Assembly: GCA_029942265.1 (NCBI GenBank)
Contig: JAOZTO010000109.1
Location: forward strand, 1 to 7,543
Length of the DNA stretch: 7,543 nt
Source of the DNA: Desulfocapsa sp.
GTDB lineage: Bacteria; Desulfobacterota; Desulfobulbia; Desulfobulbales; Desulfocapsaceae
Direction: 5' to 3'
This document shows, in pieces, positions 6,570 through 7,543 of this stretch. The position numbers and the translations under genes are program-made. The stretch's first letter is position 1. Each line of letters opens with the position of its first letter. The notes beneath the pieces were generated by a model. It worked only from the letters and a program-made list of their open reading frames with translations, was not told where the DNA came from and did no database searches.

Positions 6570-6583
6570 AAAAAAAATTTTTT
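6570..6583 (-). promoter_or_regulatory. A8T6 tract upstream of the ffh promoter, possible UP element
   Basis: Eight A followed by six T (read on the + strand) lie about 56-69 bases before the predicted start at 6514. This is at or slightly beyond the distal edge of the region where RNA polymerase alpha subunits contact A/T-rich UP elements (about -40 to -60). A tract of this type also bends DNA. It could equally be the relic of a weak terminator tract after the preceding gene, though no strong stem precedes it. Confidence 0.35.
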
Positions 6584-6639
6584 ATTGGGTTGTTCGCATC
6601 TTTAAAAAGGGATGGAGAAGGGCATTCTCGGACAGCCTC

Positions 6640-7543
6640 CTAGTCGGACATTGACGAACTGTGTTGTTTCGTGAACAGGTTAACTATTTGAATGGTTTTG
6701 TCTGCAATACTGCTTATAGCCAGTGATGAAGGCGCTTCAGGTGATAATTCACAAACTGGAATATAGGCTTTGAGGGCATCCTTGATTGCCTGGTCTTCAG
6801 GTATATCCCCAAGTCGAGGAATATCAATTCCCAGGTATTTAGCTATAAGTTTTTTAAGTTTCCCTGTATTGACGCCACCATTTGAGACATCTCTATTCAC
6901 AACCAACAAGGGATGAAAATAATGTAACGCTTTTTGAGCAATCTCCTTTGCCCCATCTTGTGTCTGTTCCGCCAATGAAAAAACTTCACTTAGGCTACTG
7001 AAGTTTCTTTTCTTTAGAACTGTACTTACTTCGCTGCTTGATAAAAAACTTCCAAGCATCTTTCGTATTGTTGCAAGTTGTAGAAAATTGTAAAAATCCA
7101 TTATAGAAGTTGGATCAGGTGTTGTGACACATATCTGTATATCAGTAAACATAAAGAAGTCTAATGTGTGGTAGCTTGTACCTGCTCCAATATCAATGAG
7201 AATTACATCGGCATCAATAGTTGTTATGCCACGCAAGAGTCGTTGTTTCTCTTGATAGGTCATATTTGCTGTCTGTAATGTGCTCCCGGTTCCAGGGATT
7301 ATTTGTAATCCATTAAATGAATATAAGGTGTGAACTGTATCTGTAAGTGACTCGACTTTTCTATTTAAAAAGTCAGTAAGGGAGTATTTTGGCTCAAAGA
7401 GTCCGAATAAGAGGTGTGCATCAGCACCCCCAATGTCGAGATCAATCAGACAGACCTTCTTTCCACTTTTGGCAAGCAGGAGGGCGAGGTTACAAATGAG
7501 CATTGTTTTCCCTGTACCGCCTTTGCCTGAACCTATTGAAATT
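6640..7543 (-). CDS. MinD/FlhG-type ParA-family ATPase, 5' end outside window
   Basis: A deviant-Walker P-loop ATPase of the SIMIBI class, whose members position proteins, plasmids or flagella. The frame is open through the right edge; an internal ATG at 7503 lies within the P-loop and is not the real start. Of the 300 visible residues, ISIGSGKGGTGKT (1-13) is the Walker A' with its signature lysine K7, VCLIDLDIGGAD (30-41) is switch I, ILIDIGAG (114-121) the Walker B/switch II region, and TTPDPTSIMDFYNFL (140-154) matches the TTPEPTSxxDAY segment of MinD/FlhG proteins. LLVVNRD (212-218) and LGDIPEDQ (244-251) follow. Between about 160 and 205 there is a helical insertion, longer than in MinD. 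No obvious amphipathic membrane-targeting helix is seen at the C-terminus. Without the N-terminus I cannot tell FlhG from other MinD-like types; no flagellar or division gene is in view. The stop TAG is 231 bases before ffh, which has its own promoter. Confidence 0.9.
   Translation of the reverse strand, partial: ISIGSGKGGTGKTMLICNLALLLAKSGKKVCLIDLDIGGADAHLLFGLFEPKYSLTDFLNRKVESLTDTVHTLYSFNGLQIIPGTGSTLQTANMTYQEKQRLLRGITTIDADVILIDIGAGTSYHTLDFFMFTDIQICVTTPDPTSIMDFYNFLQLATIRKMLGSFLSSSEVSTVLKKRNFSSLSEVFSLAEQTQDGAKEIAQKALHYFHPLLVVNRDVSNGGVNTGKLKKLIAKYLGIDIPRLGDIPEDQAIKDALKAYIPVCELSPEAPSSLAISSIADKTIQIVNLFTKQHSSSMSD

Noticed and set aside
6615..6629. GAGAA/TTCTC hairpin after the MinD-like gene as an intrinsic terminator.
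   Set aside because: Only five weak pairs, a five-base loop, and the T run (CCCTTTTTAA on the minus strand) starts some bases after the stem; too weak to call.
6628..6650. Direct repeat TCGGACA at 6628-6634 and 6644-6650 around the stop of the MinD-like gene.
   Set aside because: Seven bases is too short to mean anything, and there is no inverted repeat, insertion or duplicated gene fragment next to it.

Overview
This window is a chromosomal housekeeping region with every gene on the minus strand, so transcription runs from the right end to the left. In transcription order it holds: a MinD/ParA-type ATPase (5' end outside the window), ffh, rpsP, khpA (KH-domain protein), rimM, trmD, a second SPOUT-type RNA methyltransferase (Methyltrn_RNA_4/TM1570-like family), rplS, rnhB, yraN and pdxA (last few codons outside the window). 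The ffh-rpsP-khpA-rimM-trmD-rplS-rnhB-yraN order is a widely conserved bacterial block. The extra SPOUT methyltransferase between trmD and rplS is, as I recall, typical of Desulfobacterota (former Deltaproteobacteria) and some deep-branching thermophiles. With the AT-rich base composition (low-40s % GC by eye, not computed) and the style of the proteins, a Desulfobacterota member is my best guess. This is inference from gene order and remembered homologues, not from a search.

Layout: positions 6640-7543 carry the MinD/FlhG-like ATPase. A 231-base AT-rich gap (6409-6639) follows, with a good sigma70-type promoter (TTGACA-N17-TATTTT) preceded by an A8T6 tract; it is the likely start of the ffh transcript. 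ffh (5056-6408) is followed by a 120-base leader with two abutting small hairpins before rpsP. From rpsP to yraN the genes are tightly packed: gaps of 6, 11 and 20 bases, a 4-base ATGA overlap (trmD/methyltransferase), a 57-base gap with a hairpin before rplS, then overlapping rplS/rnhB and rnhB/yraN. A 74-base AT-rich spacer separates yraN from pdxA. No gene-free stretch exceeds 300 bases. I see no mobile element, CRISPR array, tRNA or rRNA.

How the genes fit together: Ffh targets nascent membrane proteins; S16 and L19 are ribosomal subunits; RimM matures the 30S subunit around S16/S19; KhpA is a small RNA-binding protein; TrmD makes m1G37 in tRNA; the second SPOUT enzyme probably methylates another RNA site. 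RNase HII and YraN concern nucleic-acid maintenance, and PdxA belongs to pyridoxal phosphate synthesis. The block reads as a translation and growth operon with attached housekeeping genes.

I did not find a convincing new system. The points most worth a second look are Asp-to-Glu changes at two normally invariant acidic positions (fourth metal ligand of RNase HII; G4 motif of Ffh), the uncharacterised SPOUT enzyme translationally coupled to trmD, non-ATG starts on trmD, rnhB and yraN, and the structured leaders before rpsP and rplS.
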